Shown here piece after piece: positions 16,838 through 26,167 of a DNA stretch of 64,000 nt. This DNA is from JAZKID01 sp965247525 (lineage in GTDB: Bacteria; Pseudomonadota; Alphaproteobacteria; Rhizobiales; UBA4765), in NCBI GenBank assembly GCA_965247525.1, contig OZ252015.1, forward strand, positions 1,736,001-1,800,000, given 5' to 3'. Made by a program: the position numbers and the translations under genes. The stretch's first letter is position 1, and the number at the start of each line of letters is the position of its first letter. Under the pieces are notes generated by a model. That model was not told the DNA's origin. It did not search any database and worked only from the letters and a program-made list of their open reading frames with translations.

Positions 16838-17768
16838 CACGATTTTCGGATAGTACTGGTTTTGCTTTTTTGCGAAACAGCCGCCCGTCCAGCAAAAGCA
16901 GGCTGAACGCCACCAATGCCATCCCGGCAAGCTGTGTCAGAGTTAAAACCTCTCCGCGAAACACGACACCGAGCAGGATGGCGCTGATCGGAATGACGAA
17001 GGCCACAAGACTTGCATCGGTTGCGCCAACGCGTGACAGCAGTTTGTAGAACATCACAAAGGCAAATGCGGTGGAGAGCAGGGCCATCGACAGCACGCAG
17101 GCGACAGCCGAGAGTGAAGGCAAAGGCAGAGCATAGCTGTGGTCGATAAAAATCGACAAAGGCAGAGTGTAGATAGCTCCCGCAAGAAACCCGCCTGTTG
17201 CTGTGACAAGCGAGGGAATGTTTTTGAAACGCCGCGCATAAATGCCGCCAAGCGCATAAACAAAAGAGGCGGAAAGGCCCATCAGCTCCGGCAAAACGGC
17301 CGCCCCAAAACCATGAACGGCGCTTGGGCCAATTAGCACCACGACCCCCGTAAAGCCGCTTAAGATACTGAAGACTTTGAGGGCGCTCATTTTTTCGTCG
17401 CGGGTCAAAAAATGCGCAAGCACGACGGTGATAACAGGGACAAACGCATTCAAGATCCCGCCCATGCCAGGCCCCAGATGCAGCTGGCTCTGAAAAATAA
17501 GAAACCAGGGAAGCGCCGAGTTTAAAAGACCAAGAATGCAAAAAGCGCCAGTCATTTCAAAAAACGGGCGAAACGACATGCGCCGCGCCGCCATGACAAG
17601 GCACAAGGCAAAAGCCGCAATTGCAATCCGTAAAAACACCAGCGTCAGCGGCGGTATTTCACGAACGGCAATATTTGCAAAGAGGAATGAGCTGCCCCAG
17701 ATCGCGCCTAAAAAAAGCAGGATCATCCAGTCGCGCGCGGTCATGACAGGTTGTGGTTGCAGGGACAT
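16815..17768 (-). CDS. EamA/DMT-superfamily exporter
   Basis: This 317-residue membrane protein has about ten hydrophobic segments in two repeats, starting with the family phrase WMILLFLGAIWGSSFLFANIAV and containing LGPGMGGILNAFVPVITVVLAHFL (first EamA repeat) and DASLVAFVIPISAILLGVVFRGEVLTL (second). DMT transporters of this type export metabolites or amino acids across the inner membrane; the substrate cannot be told from sequence. The ATG at 17768 gives the standard N-terminus. It is divergent from purA, so 17769-17912 must hold promoters for both. The acetyltransferase downstream overlaps its 3' end and is probably co-transcribed. Confidence 0.9.
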   Translation of the reverse strand: MSLQPQPVMTARDWMILLFLGAIWGSSFLFANIAVREIPPLTLVFLRIAIAAFALCLVMAARRMSFRPFFEMTGAFCILGLLNSALPWFLIFQSQLHLGPGMGGILNAFVPVITVVLAHFLTRDEKMSALKVFSILSGFTGVVVLIGPSAVHGFGAAVLPELMGLSASFVYALGGIYARRFKNIPSLVTATGGFLAGAIYTLPLSIFIDHSYALPLPSLSAVACVLSMALLSTAFAFVMFYKLLSRVGATDASLVAFVIPISAILLGVVFRGEVLTLTQLAGMALVAFSLLLLDGRLFRKKAKPVLSENRGESIACK

Positions 17769-17912
17769 AAAACAGCTCTTGTTCGAGGATTCTTTTCTCT
17801 AGCGCGAAATCCGCACACAAAACACCCGAATTATGTGATGCGGCATGTTTTTGTGTTCTTGACTTTGCCCGCCCGATTGTCTCGTGTGCATTTGGTAAAA
17901 AGGTGGACTTAC

Positions 17913-19208
17913 ATGGCAAATGTTGTGGTTGTCGGCTCGCAATGGGGCGATGAGGGAAAAGGCAAAATCGTCGACTGGCTGTCGAGCCGCGCCGACATCG
18001 TCGTGCGTTTTCAGGGCGGCCACAATGCCGGACACACGCTTGTCATCGATGGCAAAGTTTACAAGCTTTCTTTATTGCCCTCTGGAATTGTCCGCAAAGG
18101 CAAATTGTCGGTGATCGGCAACGGTGTTGTGCTCGACCCCTATGCGCTGCTGGCCGAAATTGAAAAGCTTAAAGCACAAGGCGTCACGGTGACGCCGGAC
18201 AATCTGCTGATTGCCGAAAACACGCCGCTGATTTTATCATTGCACCGCGAGCTTGATCTGGCGCGCGAAGGCGCCAATGCCGATTTAAAAATCGGCACGA
18301 CAGGGCGCGGCATTGGGCCTGCCTATGAAGACAAAGTCGGGCGGCGCGCGCTGAGGCTGATGGACCTTGCGGACGAGGAAAGCCTGCCAAGCAAAATCGA
18401 GCGCCTGCTTGTGCACCACAATGCACTTCGCCGTGGGCTGAGCCAGAGCGAGATCGACCCGCAAACCATTCTTGATGAACTGCGCAAAGTCGCGCCGCAA
18501 ATCTTGCCGTTTATGGCGACCGTGTGGAAACGGCTGGATCAAGAGCGCCGCGCAGGGACGCGCATTTTGTTTGAAGGGGCGCAAGGCGCACTTCTCGACA
18601 TTGACCACGGCACCTATCCGTTTGTCACATCATCGAATACCATAGCCGGAACGGCGGCATCAGGCTCGGGGCTTGGGCCGTCGGCGCTAGATTATGTTCT
18701 TGGAATTACGAAGGCCTATACCACGCGCGTGGGCGAGGGGCCTTTCCCCACGGAGTTGTCGGATGCGACAGGCGAAGAGCTTGGCCAGCGCGGCCATGAA
18801 TTTGGAACCGTGACCGGGCGTAAACGGCGCTGCGGCTGGTTTGACGCTGTGCTTGTCCGTCAATCTGTTGTCACCAGTGGGATTAACGGCATCGCTCTCA
18901 CCAAGCTTGATATTCTCGATACGTTCAAGGACATCAAAATCTGCACCGGCTACGAGCTCGATGGTGTTTTATTGGACCACTTGCCTGCCTCGCAAGGCAT
19001 GCAGGCCAAAGTCCGGCCCATCTATGAAACGATAGAGGGATGGGAATGCTCGACCGAGGGTGCGCGTTCTTTTGCCGCACTGCCCGCGCAGGCCATCAAA
19101 TATGTGAAACGCATCGAAGAGCTGATCGGCACGCCCGTTGCACTTTTGTCGACCAGTCCGGAGCGGGATGACACCATCCTTGTCCACGACCCGTTTGAAG
19201 GCCATTAA
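17913..19208 (+). CDS. purA: Adenylosuccinate synthetase PurA
   Basis: This 431-residue enzyme joins IMP and aspartate with GTP in the first step from IMP to AMP. It has the N-terminal GTP-binding loop VGSQWGDEGKGKIVDWL with catalytic Asp/Lys, then GGHNAGHTLV, TGRGIGPAYEDK, FEGAQGALLDIDHGTYPFVTSSN, GRKRRCGWFDAV and KLDILDTF, all family signatures. ATG 17913 follows AAGGTGG at good spacing; a longer frame from 17751 lies antisense to the exporter and is rejected. A weak inverted repeat (GCCATT/AATGGC) lies after the stop. The next gene begins 62 bases on. Confidence 0.98.
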   Translation: MANVVVVGSQWGDEGKGKIVDWLSSRADIVVRFQGGHNAGHTLVIDGKVYKLSLLPSGIVRKGKLSVIGNGVVLDPYALLAEIEKLKAQGVTVTPDNLLIAENTPLILSLHRELDLAREGANADLKIGTTGRGIGPAYEDKVGRRALRLMDLADEESLPSKIERLLVHHNALRRGLSQSEIDPQTILDELRKVAPQILPFMATVWKRLDQERRAGTRILFEGAQGALLDIDHGTYPFVTSSNTIAGTAASGSGLGPSALDYVLGITKAYTTRVGEGPFPTELSDATGEELGQRGHEFGTVTGRKRRCGWFDAVLVRQSVVTSGINGIALTKLDILDTFKDIKICTGYELDGVLLDHLPASQGMQAKVRPIYETIEGWECSTEGARSFAALPAQAIKYVKRIEELIGTPVALLSTSPERDDTILVHDPFEGH

Positions 19209-19270
19209 ACCCTTTTAAATGGCGCTGGCGGGCATTGCGCGGCGGCCAGAAGATCGGCATAACCTTCGTC

Positions 19271-20527
19271 ATGACCGATTATATAAAAATTCTTGCCCGT
19301 GCCGTTGCCGGAAAAACGGGCTATGATGAGCGCCGCGGCGTTTATGAACGCGCCCGACAGGCGCTGGTTGCGCAGCTGCGTGATCTTGATCCGCCGCTAT
19401 CCGAAGGCGATATTACAAAGCAGCGCCTTGCGCTTGAAGCGGCCATTCGCGAGGTCGAAGCGCAGATGAGCTCCGGCAAACCATCGGACGACAGCGCTGC
19501 TACGTCTACCCCAGCTGCGCCGACAACGGCCAAGCCGTTAGAACCGCGCGCCAGCGAGCAGGGTAATCTTGCTGTAGAAGACGCGCTCAACTCCGTAAAG
19601 GCAAACGAGGACACACCAGCTGAAAAAGCTGCTGGCGAGATTAAAACAAGCGATACGGCAAAAGATGTAAAGCCGGTTCCTGTTGCCGAAGCTCCTGCTG
19701 TAAAAAAGCCCGCGGCACGCGCCGCCGCTGCCGGTGACCCTGCTTTAACGCGGGTCTCAACCTATCCCGCGTCAACCCGCCGCACATCGCGCCGCCCAAG
19801 TGCTCTGACGATTGCAATTGCATGCGTCATTCTTGTCGCCCTGTGCGGCACAGTATTTGGCGTCTTGATGTACAAGGGAAAGATGGACACACAGCAGACA
19901 AACAATACTGTGGGTGCAAAAATTTCAGACCGTGTGGCGCAAGATTCAAGCCTTGTCGGCAAGACCGCTGCAGTCGCGCAGACCGCTTATCTTGTTGAAG
20001 AAAATGTCGATGCCGCCAAAGGCGTTGAGAATTTTCATGGCAATGTGACATGGCGGATTGAAAGCCAGTCCAACCCGCAGGGCGAAGGGCCGGAAAAAGT
20101 AATCCGTGGTCTGGTTGAAATTCCAGACCGCAGCCTGAAACTGCTTTTCACAGTTCGACGCAACACCGACCCTGCGCTGCCAGCCAGCCATACGATTGAA
20201 TTGCTGTTCGACACGCCGCCCGATTTCGCAAACGGCGCGGTTGAAAGCATTGCCGGTATCCGCATGAAACCATCCGAACAGGCGACAGGATTGCCGCTGG
20301 CCAGTGCTGCTGTGCGCATTACAACAGGCTATTTTTTGGCGGGTTTAAGTGAAGGCGCGGACGACACCAACACCGTGCTGCTGCGCGACCGGCCGTGGAT
20401 GGATGTGCTTTTGATCTATCGCAATGGACGGCGCGCTGTTCTGACCGTCGAAAAAGGCCTTGCCGGCGAAAATGCTTTCAATGAAGCATTCAGCAGCTGG
20501 GGCGGCGCTTCAATACCAAAAAATTAA
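19271..20527 (+). CDS. Conserved-looking single-pass membrane protein of unknown function
   Basis: I do not recognise a named family. The protein of about 418 residues starts at the ATG after ITFV (19271) with a helical cytoplasmic part (YIKILARAVAGKTGYDERRGVYERARQAL; LRDLDPPLSEGDITKQRLALEAAIREVE). An Ala/Pro/Lys-rich linker follows, then one membrane helix (LTIAIACVILVALCGTVFGVLMY, about 180-203) and a periplasmic domain with strands such as GNVTWRIESQS and LLFTVRRNTDPALPASHTIELLFDTP. A hypothetical gene of similar layout between purA and rpoH is common in alphaproteobacteria, from memory. The periplasmic part contains GVENFHGNVTWRIES and DVLLIYRNGRRAVLTVEKG. It ends overlapping rpoH by four bases, tail to tail. 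Confidence 0.8.
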   Translation: MTDYIKILARAVAGKTGYDERRGVYERARQALVAQLRDLDPPLSEGDITKQRLALEAAIREVEAQMSSGKPSDDSAATSTPAAPTTAKPLEPRASEQGNLAVEDALNSVKANEDTPAEKAAGEIKTSDTAKDVKPVPVAEAPAVKKPAARAAAAGDPALTRVSTYPASTRRTSRRPSALTIAIACVILVALCGTVFGVLMYKGKMDTQQTNNTVGAKISDRVAQDSSLVGKTAAVAQTAYLVEENVDAAKGVENFHGNVTWRIESQSNPQGEGPEKVIRGLVEIPDRSLKLLFTVRRNTDPALPASHTIELLFDTPPDFANGAVESIAGIRMKPSEQATGLPLASAAVRITTGYFLAGLSEGADDTNTVLLRDRPWMDVLLIYRNGRRAVLTVEKGLAGENAFNEAFSSWGGASIPKN

Positions 20528-21420
20528 GCCGGACGCGCCGAGATCAGTTTCGGCTCGGCCGCCGCTTTTGCGGCAGCGACAATATGGTCTTGCACTTTTT
20601 CAAATGCACGCACTTCAATCTGGCGGATACGTTCGCGCGACACGTTGTATTCGCCCGCCAATTCTTCAAGCGTCGATGGTTCATCGATCAGGCGGCGTCT
20701 GCGAAACACTTCTTTTTCACGGTCGTTTAAAACATCAAGTGCATTGACGAGAAGCTGGTGCCTGTCATCGGCCTCTTGCTGCTCACCAAGAAGCGTTTCA
20801 GCATTCGCGCTTCCGTCAACAAGCCAATCCTGCCATTCGGCCGTGTCCTCATCGGCGCGCATGGGCGCATTGAGTGACACATCGCCCGACAGGCGGCGGT
20901 TCATATCGATAACTTCTTTTTCCGGCACGCCAAGCGATGTCGCGATAGATTTGACATGCTCATGTGTCAGGTCGCCATCTTCGTAGGCAGAGATGCGGCT
21001 TTTTGCTTTGCGCAGGTTGAAGAACAGTTTTTTCTGGTTGGCCGTGGTGCCAAGTTTCACAAGGCTCCACGAGCGCAAAATATATTCCTGGATCGAAGCG
21101 CGCACCCACCAGATGGCATAGGTCGCAAGACGAAAGCCTTTGTCCGGGTCGAATCTTTTGACAGCCTGCATCAGGCCAACATTGCCCTCTGACACAACTT
21201 CAGAAATGGGAAGGCCGTAGCCGCGATAGCCCATGGCGATTTTTGCGACCAGTCGCAGATGCGAGGTGACAAGCCTGTGTGCAGCTTCGGGGTCGCCATG
21301 TTCCTGATAGCGCTTGGCCAGCATGAATTCTTCATCCGGCTTCAAAAGCGGATATTTGCGGATTTCGGTTAAATAGCGTGAAAGGCCATTTTCGATTAAT
21401 GGAAAGCTTGCCATGCCCAT
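20524..21420 (-). CDS. rpoH: RNA polymerase sigma-32 factor RpoH
   Basis: This 298-residue sigma-70-family factor directs heat-shock transcription. Region 1.2/2.1 reads LSRYLTEIRKYPLLKPDEEFMLAKRY. Regions 2.2-2.4 contain HLRLVAKIAMGYRGYGLPISEVVSEGNVGLMQAVKRFDPDKGFRLATYAIWWVRASIQEYIL. The RpoH box region reads QKKLFFNLRKAKSRI, and the 4.2 helix-turn-helix reads TLEELAGEYNVSRERIRQIEVRAFEKV. In alphaproteobacteria RpoH is a substrate of FtsH, whose gene is also in this window. The pair rluD-rpoH on the same strand matches Rhizobiales gene order. Starts at 21420 (MGMASF) or two codons later are both possible. Confidence 0.97.
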   Translation of the reverse strand: MGMASFPLIENGLSRYLTEIRKYPLLKPDEEFMLAKRYQEHGDPEAAHRLVTSHLRLVAKIAMGYRGYGLPISEVVSEGNVGLMQAVKRFDPDKGFRLATYAIWWVRASIQEYILRSWSLVKLGTTANQKKLFFNLRKAKSRISAYEDGDLTHEHVKSIATSLGVPEKEVIDMNRRLSGDVSLNAPMRADEDTAEWQDWLVDGSANAETLLGEQQEADDRHQLLVNALDVLNDREKEVFRRRRLIDEPSTLEELAGEYNVSRERIRQIEVRAFEKVQDHIVAAAKAAAEPKLISARPA

Positions 21421-21455
21421 GACTATAAACGGAATTGCGGCGCAATAAAGAAAAT

Positions 21456-22457
21456 TTATTGGCTGCGTGTGTCGTTCAAGACCTGCTCAAGTGCCTGAAG
21501 CTCTTGCGGCAGCGGCGTTTCAAAATAAACTTTTTGAGCAGTTGAGGGATGAACAAAGGCGAGTTTTGCAGCATGCAGGGCTTGGCGGCCTTCAAGCTTC
21601 TGCAGCAAAGCCTGCAAATCTTCGCTGAGGAGTTTTACCTTGCTTTTAAAGCCTGCGCCATAAATCTCATCGGCCAAAACAGGGTTGCCGATAGATGTGA
21701 GATGGACGCGGATCTGGTGCGTGCGTCCTGTTTCCAGCTGCGCCGCGACTTTTGAAATCATCAGCCTGTCAGTGCCGAAATGCTCCAGCTCCTGCACATG
21801 GGTGATGGCATTGCGGCCTGATGCAATCACTTTCATTTTGAGGCGGCTGGTCGGGTCACGCCCGATCGGTGCTTCCACACGCATCTGGCCAAAACGAATG
21901 CGCCCCCAAATAAACGCCAGATAGCCGCGCTCAAGTTTTCCGTCGCGTCCATGCTCGGCAAACTGTTCAGCAAGATCCTGATGCGCCTTGTCGTTTTTAG
22001 CAGCGACCATCACGCCGCTGGTTTCCTTGTCGAGGCGGTGGACAATGCCAGGGCGCTTCACGCCGTTAATTCCCGAAAGACTATCTTTGCAATGATAGAG
22101 CAGCGCATTGACGAGCGTGCCTGTCCAGTTTCCTGGCGCAGGGTGCACGACAAGCCCTGCCGGTTTGTTGATGACGATGACGTCTTCATCTTCATGCAGA
22201 ATTTCAAGCGGAATGTTTTCAGGCTGCGGGTCCGGCTCGGTGAGGGCGGGCACTTCGATTGTGAGCAATGTGCCGGGCACAATTTTGGCCTGCGGTTTGA
22301 TGAGCGCCGTTTCGCCGTCATTCACAGCACCGGCAAGAATAAGGTTTTTCAGGCGCGTGCGCGAAATATCCGGCAGCAAAGTTGCAAGCGCACGGTCCAG
22401 CCGTTCGCCTCGCTGCTCCTCTAAAACCTCAACTTCAATAATGCTTCCCTGGCTCAT
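21456..22457 (-). CDS. rluD: Ribosomal large-subunit pseudouridine synthase, RluD family
   Basis: An S4 RNA-binding domain (GERLDRALATLLPDISRTRLKNLILAGAVNDGE) precedes the RluA-type catalytic domain. It has VINKPAGLVVHPAPGNWTGTLVNALLYH and the aspartate motif GIVHRLDKETSGVMVAAK, and later TGRTHQIRVHL. The aspartate in HRLDKETSG is the nucleophile that converts U to pseudouridine in 23S rRNA. The start at 22457 (MSQGSIIEVEV) is chosen over the longer frame to 22502 because AGAAAGG lies just upstream of it. It is upstream of rpoH on the same strand, with 35 bases between them. Confidence 0.93.
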   Translation of the reverse strand: MSQGSIIEVEVLEEQRGERLDRALATLLPDISRTRLKNLILAGAVNDGETALIKPQAKIVPGTLLTIEVPALTEPDPQPENIPLEILHEDEDVIVINKPAGLVVHPAPGNWTGTLVNALLYHCKDSLSGINGVKRPGIVHRLDKETSGVMVAAKNDKAHQDLAEQFAEHGRDGKLERGYLAFIWGRIRFGQMRVEAPIGRDPTSRLKMKVIASGRNAITHVQELEHFGTDRLMISKVAAQLETGRTHQIRVHLTSIGNPVLADEIYGAGFKSKVKLLSEDLQALLQKLEGRQALHAAKLAFVHPSTAQKVYFETPLPQELQALEQVLNDTRSQ

Positions 22458-22594
22458 GCCTTTCTCTTGGCGTTGCAGAGCCAAAGCGTCAACCGCCAAC
22501 ACACTTGGTTTAAGCTTTTATTTACAGTGCTTATACGGCTTATTAAGGTTAACCGGGCTATGATGCATCAGTATCAGTTTGTCGAGTAGGTGTG

Positions 22595-23248
22595 ATGAAA
22601 CGCCATTTCGTGTCAGCTCTGCGCCTTGCCGCGCTTGTGTGTGTGTCCGGTTTTGCAGCGCAGAGCGCTGAAGCAGCGGGCATAAAATTCAACAATCCTT
22701 TTTCGATGCTCTCGCGTGCTCCTTACAGCGCACCTGCCGCTGCGGCGCAGCGCCCGGTTGCGATGGCGCAAGAGCCAAGCGCAAGTTCCAGCGATTATGC
22801 GGCGCCTGTTCCAAAAAACCGTCCCAGAAATCTGATGATTGCTGCCACCGAAACGCCTGTTGTCGCAGCCGCCGCAGCCGCGCCGGTTGAAGCTGCAGCA
22901 TCATTGCAGGCCGCAGCACCGCCTGCAAAAATCGCAAAGATTGCCGAGCCAGTACCGGTTTTGCCAAAGCCGACAAGCAAACAGGACGCGCTTGATGCCC
23001 GCATCATGTCGACCGTTGTTCTGGGTCAGGCGGAGACAGTTGAGAGCAAGCCGGTTGCAACTGCAAATGAAAAGCCACCAGCAAAAACGGCGTCGCAAGA
23101 TGCGTCATCCGTCATGTTCAGTTCGAAGCCGAGTGCGGCAGCGTTGATCGGCCAAAGCGGTGCATCTGTGCTGACGCCGCCGAATATGTCCGGCGCGCTG
23201 GCCGCGTTTGTCAACGGCTCTTCAAAAAGCGTTGCAACAAAAGACTAA
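22595..23248 (+). CDS. Secreted Ala/Pro-rich low-complexity protein
   Basis: I do not recognise this protein. It has a clear signal peptide (MKRHFVSALRLAALVCVSGFAAQS, cleavage near AEAA) and then about 190 residues dominated by Ala, Pro, Ser and Val with no evident fold, such as VVAAAAAAPVEAAASLQAAAPP. The more ordinary pieces are GIKFNNPFSMLSRAPYSAP, KQDALDARIMSTVVLGQAETV and a tail LTPPNMSGALAAFVNGSSK. It is probably periplasmic or envelope-associated and disordered. A GTG one codon earlier could also be the start. It is divergent from rluD and ends at a strong bidirectional terminator shared with the convergent gene. Confidence 0.65.
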   Translation: MKRHFVSALRLAALVCVSGFAAQSAEAAGIKFNNPFSMLSRAPYSAPAAAAQRPVAMAQEPSASSSDYAAPVPKNRPRNLMIAATETPVVAAAAAAPVEAAASLQAAAPPAKIAKIAEPVPVLPKPTSKQDALDARIMSTVVLGQAETVESKPVATANEKPPAKTASQDASSVMFSSKPSAAALIGQSGASVLTPPNMSGALAAFVNGSSKSVATKD

Positions 23249-23259
23249 AATTCGCTCAT

Positions 23260-23320
23260 AAAAAAAGCCCCGCTTTCTATGACGCCGTTCACTTTGTTCG
23301 GGCGTGGCGGGGCTTTTTTA
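23260..23320. terminator. Bidirectional terminator between convergent genes
   Basis: The outer arms AAAAAAGCCCCGC and GCGGGGCTTTTTT are exact; an inner hairpin GACGCC/GGCGT fills the loop. It serves the secreted protein (+) and the coiled-coil protein (-). Confidence 0.88.
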
Positions 23321-23335
23321 TTTGATGTATCTGAT

Positions 23336-24751
23336 TTAAGCGCCGGAGCGTTCCTGCAGGCGGCGCATGCGCTCCGCCAAAGTCAGTTTGCGTGGCTGAC
23401 CATCATTGGCCAGAACCTTTGCGCGAAGCTCTTCGCTTGTGCCTTTGCGCAATGTCGGTGTCGAAGGCTGGAAGCCTGCATTCTTTGACGTCACCTGCTG
23501 GCTTGGAACCATGCCGCCGGGCAGGGCATCGCTGCGGCTGCTTGCTGCATTGTAGCGGCCGAACATGTTGGCACTTTCCTGCGGCATTGTCGGCGCATTG
23601 GTGCTGGCAATGTGGGCGTTGGTTGCTTCTGTCAGTGACTTGTCTTCGCCGATAAAGGCGCTGCCAAGGGTCGAGATTTCAGATGCGATATCGTTGATGC
23701 GTTCACGAAGAAGCGCGTTGTCCGAGCGTTCTTTTTCCCAGTTTTCATGCGCGCCTGTTTCGAGGTGCTTCAGGTCTTTTGAAAGACGCTCGCGTTCGAC
23801 GCGGGCAGCGTTCAGCTGGCCTTCCAGCGAGGCGCGTTCCGATTTCGTGCGCTCAACTTCTGTCAGAAGATTGTTGAGGCGAAGCTCGGCATCCGCGGTG
23901 CGGCGTGACAATTCATCGTCAATTTTGTTGCGTTCCGACAGAAGCGTCTGCGCTTTGGTCGACATGCGTTCTGTTTCGGTCAGCTGTGCACCGAGTTTCG
24001 CTGAGAGTTCCGAAATCCGTGCTTCAAGCTTGCCGATTTCCTGTGCCTGGCTCTGAACCGTGGCTTCAAGGGCTTCAAGCTTGGTGTTCATGCTTTTGCC
24101 GACGGCGCGCTCATCTGCAAGCTCACGCTCAGTTTTGGCCAGTGCTTCATGTTTTGCAGCATGGTCAGCTTCAAGCGCTGTGCGCTGTTTTTGAATGTGT
24201 TCAAGATCATACTGAAACTGTGTGATCTGTGTGCCCAATGCTGAAAGCTCAACGCGGCGCTGGTCAGCAAGCGACTGCGAGCTTGCCAGCGACTTGTCGC
24301 GCTCAGCCAGACTGTTTTGTGCATTGGTCAGCTTGCCTTCAGTCTCGCGATAGCTGCGGACCATTTCGCCAAGTTCGCTTTCCGATTTCAAAAGTTCAAA
24401 GCGCTGGTTCTGTTCACGCTGTTCCAGATCGCGGATCACACCGGACTTGGTTTTGACTTCAAGAAGAAGGACGCGGATCTGCTCGTTCTTTTTTGCAATC
24501 TCAGTGACCTGACTTTGCATCTTCTGCTTCAGCTCATCGACCGAGAGCTCAAGCTTGCGGGTCGACATGGCGAAATCGGCGCGAAGCTGGTCGCGGTCCG
24601 CCTTGATTTCAGAAAGCGAGATTGGCATCGATGCCTGCACACGTTTTGTGGTCAACCGCACGGCGCGGCGCCAAACGGCATTGGCAACGAAGATTGTGGC
24701 AAGGCAGGCGGAGAAAAAGCCAAGGCCGAAGAACATTAAAAAGTCGATCAT
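23336..24751 (-). CDS. Membrane-anchored long coiled-coil protein
   Basis: This 471-residue protein has one N-terminal membrane helix (FLMFFGLGFFSACLATIFVANAVW, about 4-27) and then some 320 residues of nearly unbroken heptads, such as IRDLEQREQNQRFELLKSESELGEMV and LEALEATVQSQAQEIGKLEARISELSAKL. The C-terminal tail is short and disordered, with a basic end (RKLTLAERMRRLQERSGA). Similar unnamed proteins occur in alphaproteobacteria. The layout resembles envelope or chromosome-organising scaffold proteins, but nothing fixes a function. No catalytic motif is seen. The upstream 24752-24930 is non-coding. The terminator at 23260-23320 ends it. Confidence 0.78.
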   Translation of the reverse strand: MIDFLMFFGLGFFSACLATIFVANAVWRRAVRLTTKRVQASMPISLSEIKADRDQLRADFAMSTRKLELSVDELKQKMQSQVTEIAKKNEQIRVLLLEVKTKSGVIRDLEQREQNQRFELLKSESELGEMVRSYRETEGKLTNAQNSLAERDKSLASSQSLADQRRVELSALGTQITQFQYDLEHIQKQRTALEADHAAKHEALAKTERELADERAVGKSMNTKLEALEATVQSQAQEIGKLEARISELSAKLGAQLTETERMSTKAQTLLSERNKIDDELSRRTADAELRLNNLLTEVERTKSERASLEGQLNAARVERERLSKDLKHLETGAHENWEKERSDNALLRERINDIASEISTLGSAFIGEDKSLTEATNAHIASTNAPTMPQESANMFGRYNAASSRSDALPGGMVPSQQVTSKNAGFQPSTPTLRKGTSEELRAKVLANDGQPRKLTLAERMRRLQERSGA

Positions 24752-24930
24752 TTTTCGCTTCCGGTTAAAGTATCACATTACGCATGCCAAAAAGCCGCAT
24801 GCTTTCATAGCCACCAGTTTACGCTTTTTTAACCGAGAGGCAAAGCGCAGGTTAATTTAAGGTAAACGCGAGCAAAACTCGTTAAAATGCAACCGAATTT
24901 GACGCGAAAACCGTATTGGGATTTAAAAGA

Positions 24931-25509
24931 TCAGAACGGGTTCCATGTCGCCGTATCTGTAAATTTGAGATAGCCGATATTCGCGCCAAGGCGGGCGCCG
25001 ACGCCTGAGCGCATGGGCACAACCGTTATGCGGTCATAACCAAGCGCGGTCAGGCCAATACCGCCGATGAAGTAAGCCGAACCTGAAATGCCGACAAAAC
25101 GGTGCAGCATTTCGCGCGGGTCATTCATCTGGTAGACCAGCATCATCACGCGGTCGCCATCGCCGCCAAAATCAAAGCCCACTGACGGCCCCTGCCAGTA
25201 AATTTTAAGCCGCGGGCCGTTTTTCTGGTACAGATAGCCCTCGCCATAGCGAAGCCCGCCGATAAAAGCGCCTGAGCCTTCTTCACCCTGGATATACCCC
25301 GTTGGCTGTCCCCAGTGCTGGGCGGAATATTGAACGGCCTGTCCAAGTCCCGATGAAATACCGCCAAAAAACCTATGTCCCGCATCAAGCACTTCGTTAT
25401 TCGTGAACTGCTGGGGCTGCTGGGGCATCTGCGCCTGCGCACCAGCCTGTGTGTTGGCGAGGCTCAAAAATGTGGTGAGAATGGAGGCGAGAAGAAAGAG
25501 CTTTTTCAT
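24931..25509 (-). CDS. DUF1134 protein, EipA-like envelope-integrity factor
   Basis: This secreted protein of about 192 residues has a signal peptide (MKKLFLLASILTTFLSLANTQAGA). The compact domain has the DUF1134 landmarks: NEVLDAGHRFFGGISSGLGQAVQ, GYIQGEEGSGAFIGGLRYGEG, GPSVGFDFGGDGDRVMMLVYQM and GSAYFIGGIGLTALGYDRITVVPMRSGVGARLGANIGYLKF. In Brucella the DUF1134 protein EipA is periplasmic, needed for envelope integrity, and contributes to virulence; that work also tied it to O-polysaccharide and cell division. The start is ATG 25509, eight bases after GAAAGG, rather than the GTG two codons earlier. It is divergent from the YHS-domain gene. Confidence 0.85.
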   Translation of the reverse strand: MKKLFLLASILTTFLSLANTQAGAQAQMPQQPQQFTNNEVLDAGHRFFGGISSGLGQAVQYSAQHWGQPTGYIQGEEGSGAFIGGLRYGEGYLYQKNGPRLKIYWQGPSVGFDFGGDGDRVMMLVYQMNDPREMLHRFVGISGSAYFIGGIGLTALGYDRITVVPMRSGVGARLGANIGYLKFTDTATWNPF

Positions 25510-25617
25510 GGCCACGGCCTTTCATTGGGAGACGCTTAAGCTGGCATTAGCATGCCACTGGTTAAATGACACTGAAACGGAGACATTTATTCGCTTCGCA
25601 TTTTTCAAAAGGTTGTC

Positions 25618-26073
25618 ATGCGTTTTGCCATCATTGCTGCGATTTCGGGCTTAATTTGGGCATCTGCGCCTGTGACTGCGCAAGAGCATGTGAATGTCAT
25701 CGTCGACAATTACACAGGTTACGCGATCAATGGCTTTGATCCTGTCAGCTATTTTACATCCGACAAGCCTGTTCAGGGTCTCGATGAATATGAGCAGCGC
25801 TGGGGCGGCGTCAGCTGGCGTTTTGTCAATGAAGGAAACAGGCAGGCCTTTCTGGTCTCGCCGCAAATCTATATGCCGCAATTTGGCGGTTATGATCCGA
25901 TTTCGCTGAGCCGCGGAACGCTGACTGAAGGCGATCCTACGCTCTTTCTTGTCTACCATGACAGGGTCTATTTCTTTTTCTCGGTCTATACGCGCGAAGA
26001 TTTCCTGCATCGCCCGTCGCGTACCTTGCGCAGTGCCGAGCAGGGATGGCGGCGGTTTGGAGATGGTCGTTAA
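25618..26073 (+). CDS. Secreted YHS-domain protein
   Basis: This 151-residue protein has a signal peptide (MRFAIIAAISGLIWASAPVTAQ) and a YHS-type core: YAINGFDPVSYFTSDKPVQGLDEYEQRWGGVSWRFVNEGNRQAFLVSPQIYMPQFGGYDPISLSRG. YHS domains are small treble-clef-like modules often linked to copper handling; the usual cysteines are replaced here, so metal binding is uncertain. The mature part continues FLVYHDRVYFFFSVYTREDFLHRP. Its neighbour on the other strand is the EipA-like gene. chpT starts 94 bases downstream. Confidence 0.75.
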   Translation: MRFAIIAAISGLIWASAPVTAQEHVNVIVDNYTGYAINGFDPVSYFTSDKPVQGLDEYEQRWGGVSWRFVNEGNRQAFLVSPQIYMPQFGGYDPISLSRGTLTEGDPTLFLVYHDRVYFFFSVYTREDFLHRPSRTLRSAEQGWRRFGDGR

Positions 26074-26167
26074 GACTTTTGTTCTATGAGAAGTGGTGCG
26101 GCACGGGTTGTGCTGCCCGAACGGCTCATTTATTGTTTTTAAAACTAGGAAACGCGGAAGGTCCCTT

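Noticed and set aside
17751..17912. Upstream extension of purA by 54 codons
   Set aside because: It is antisense to the exporter start and promoter region; ATG 17913 has a good ribosome site and the family N-terminus.
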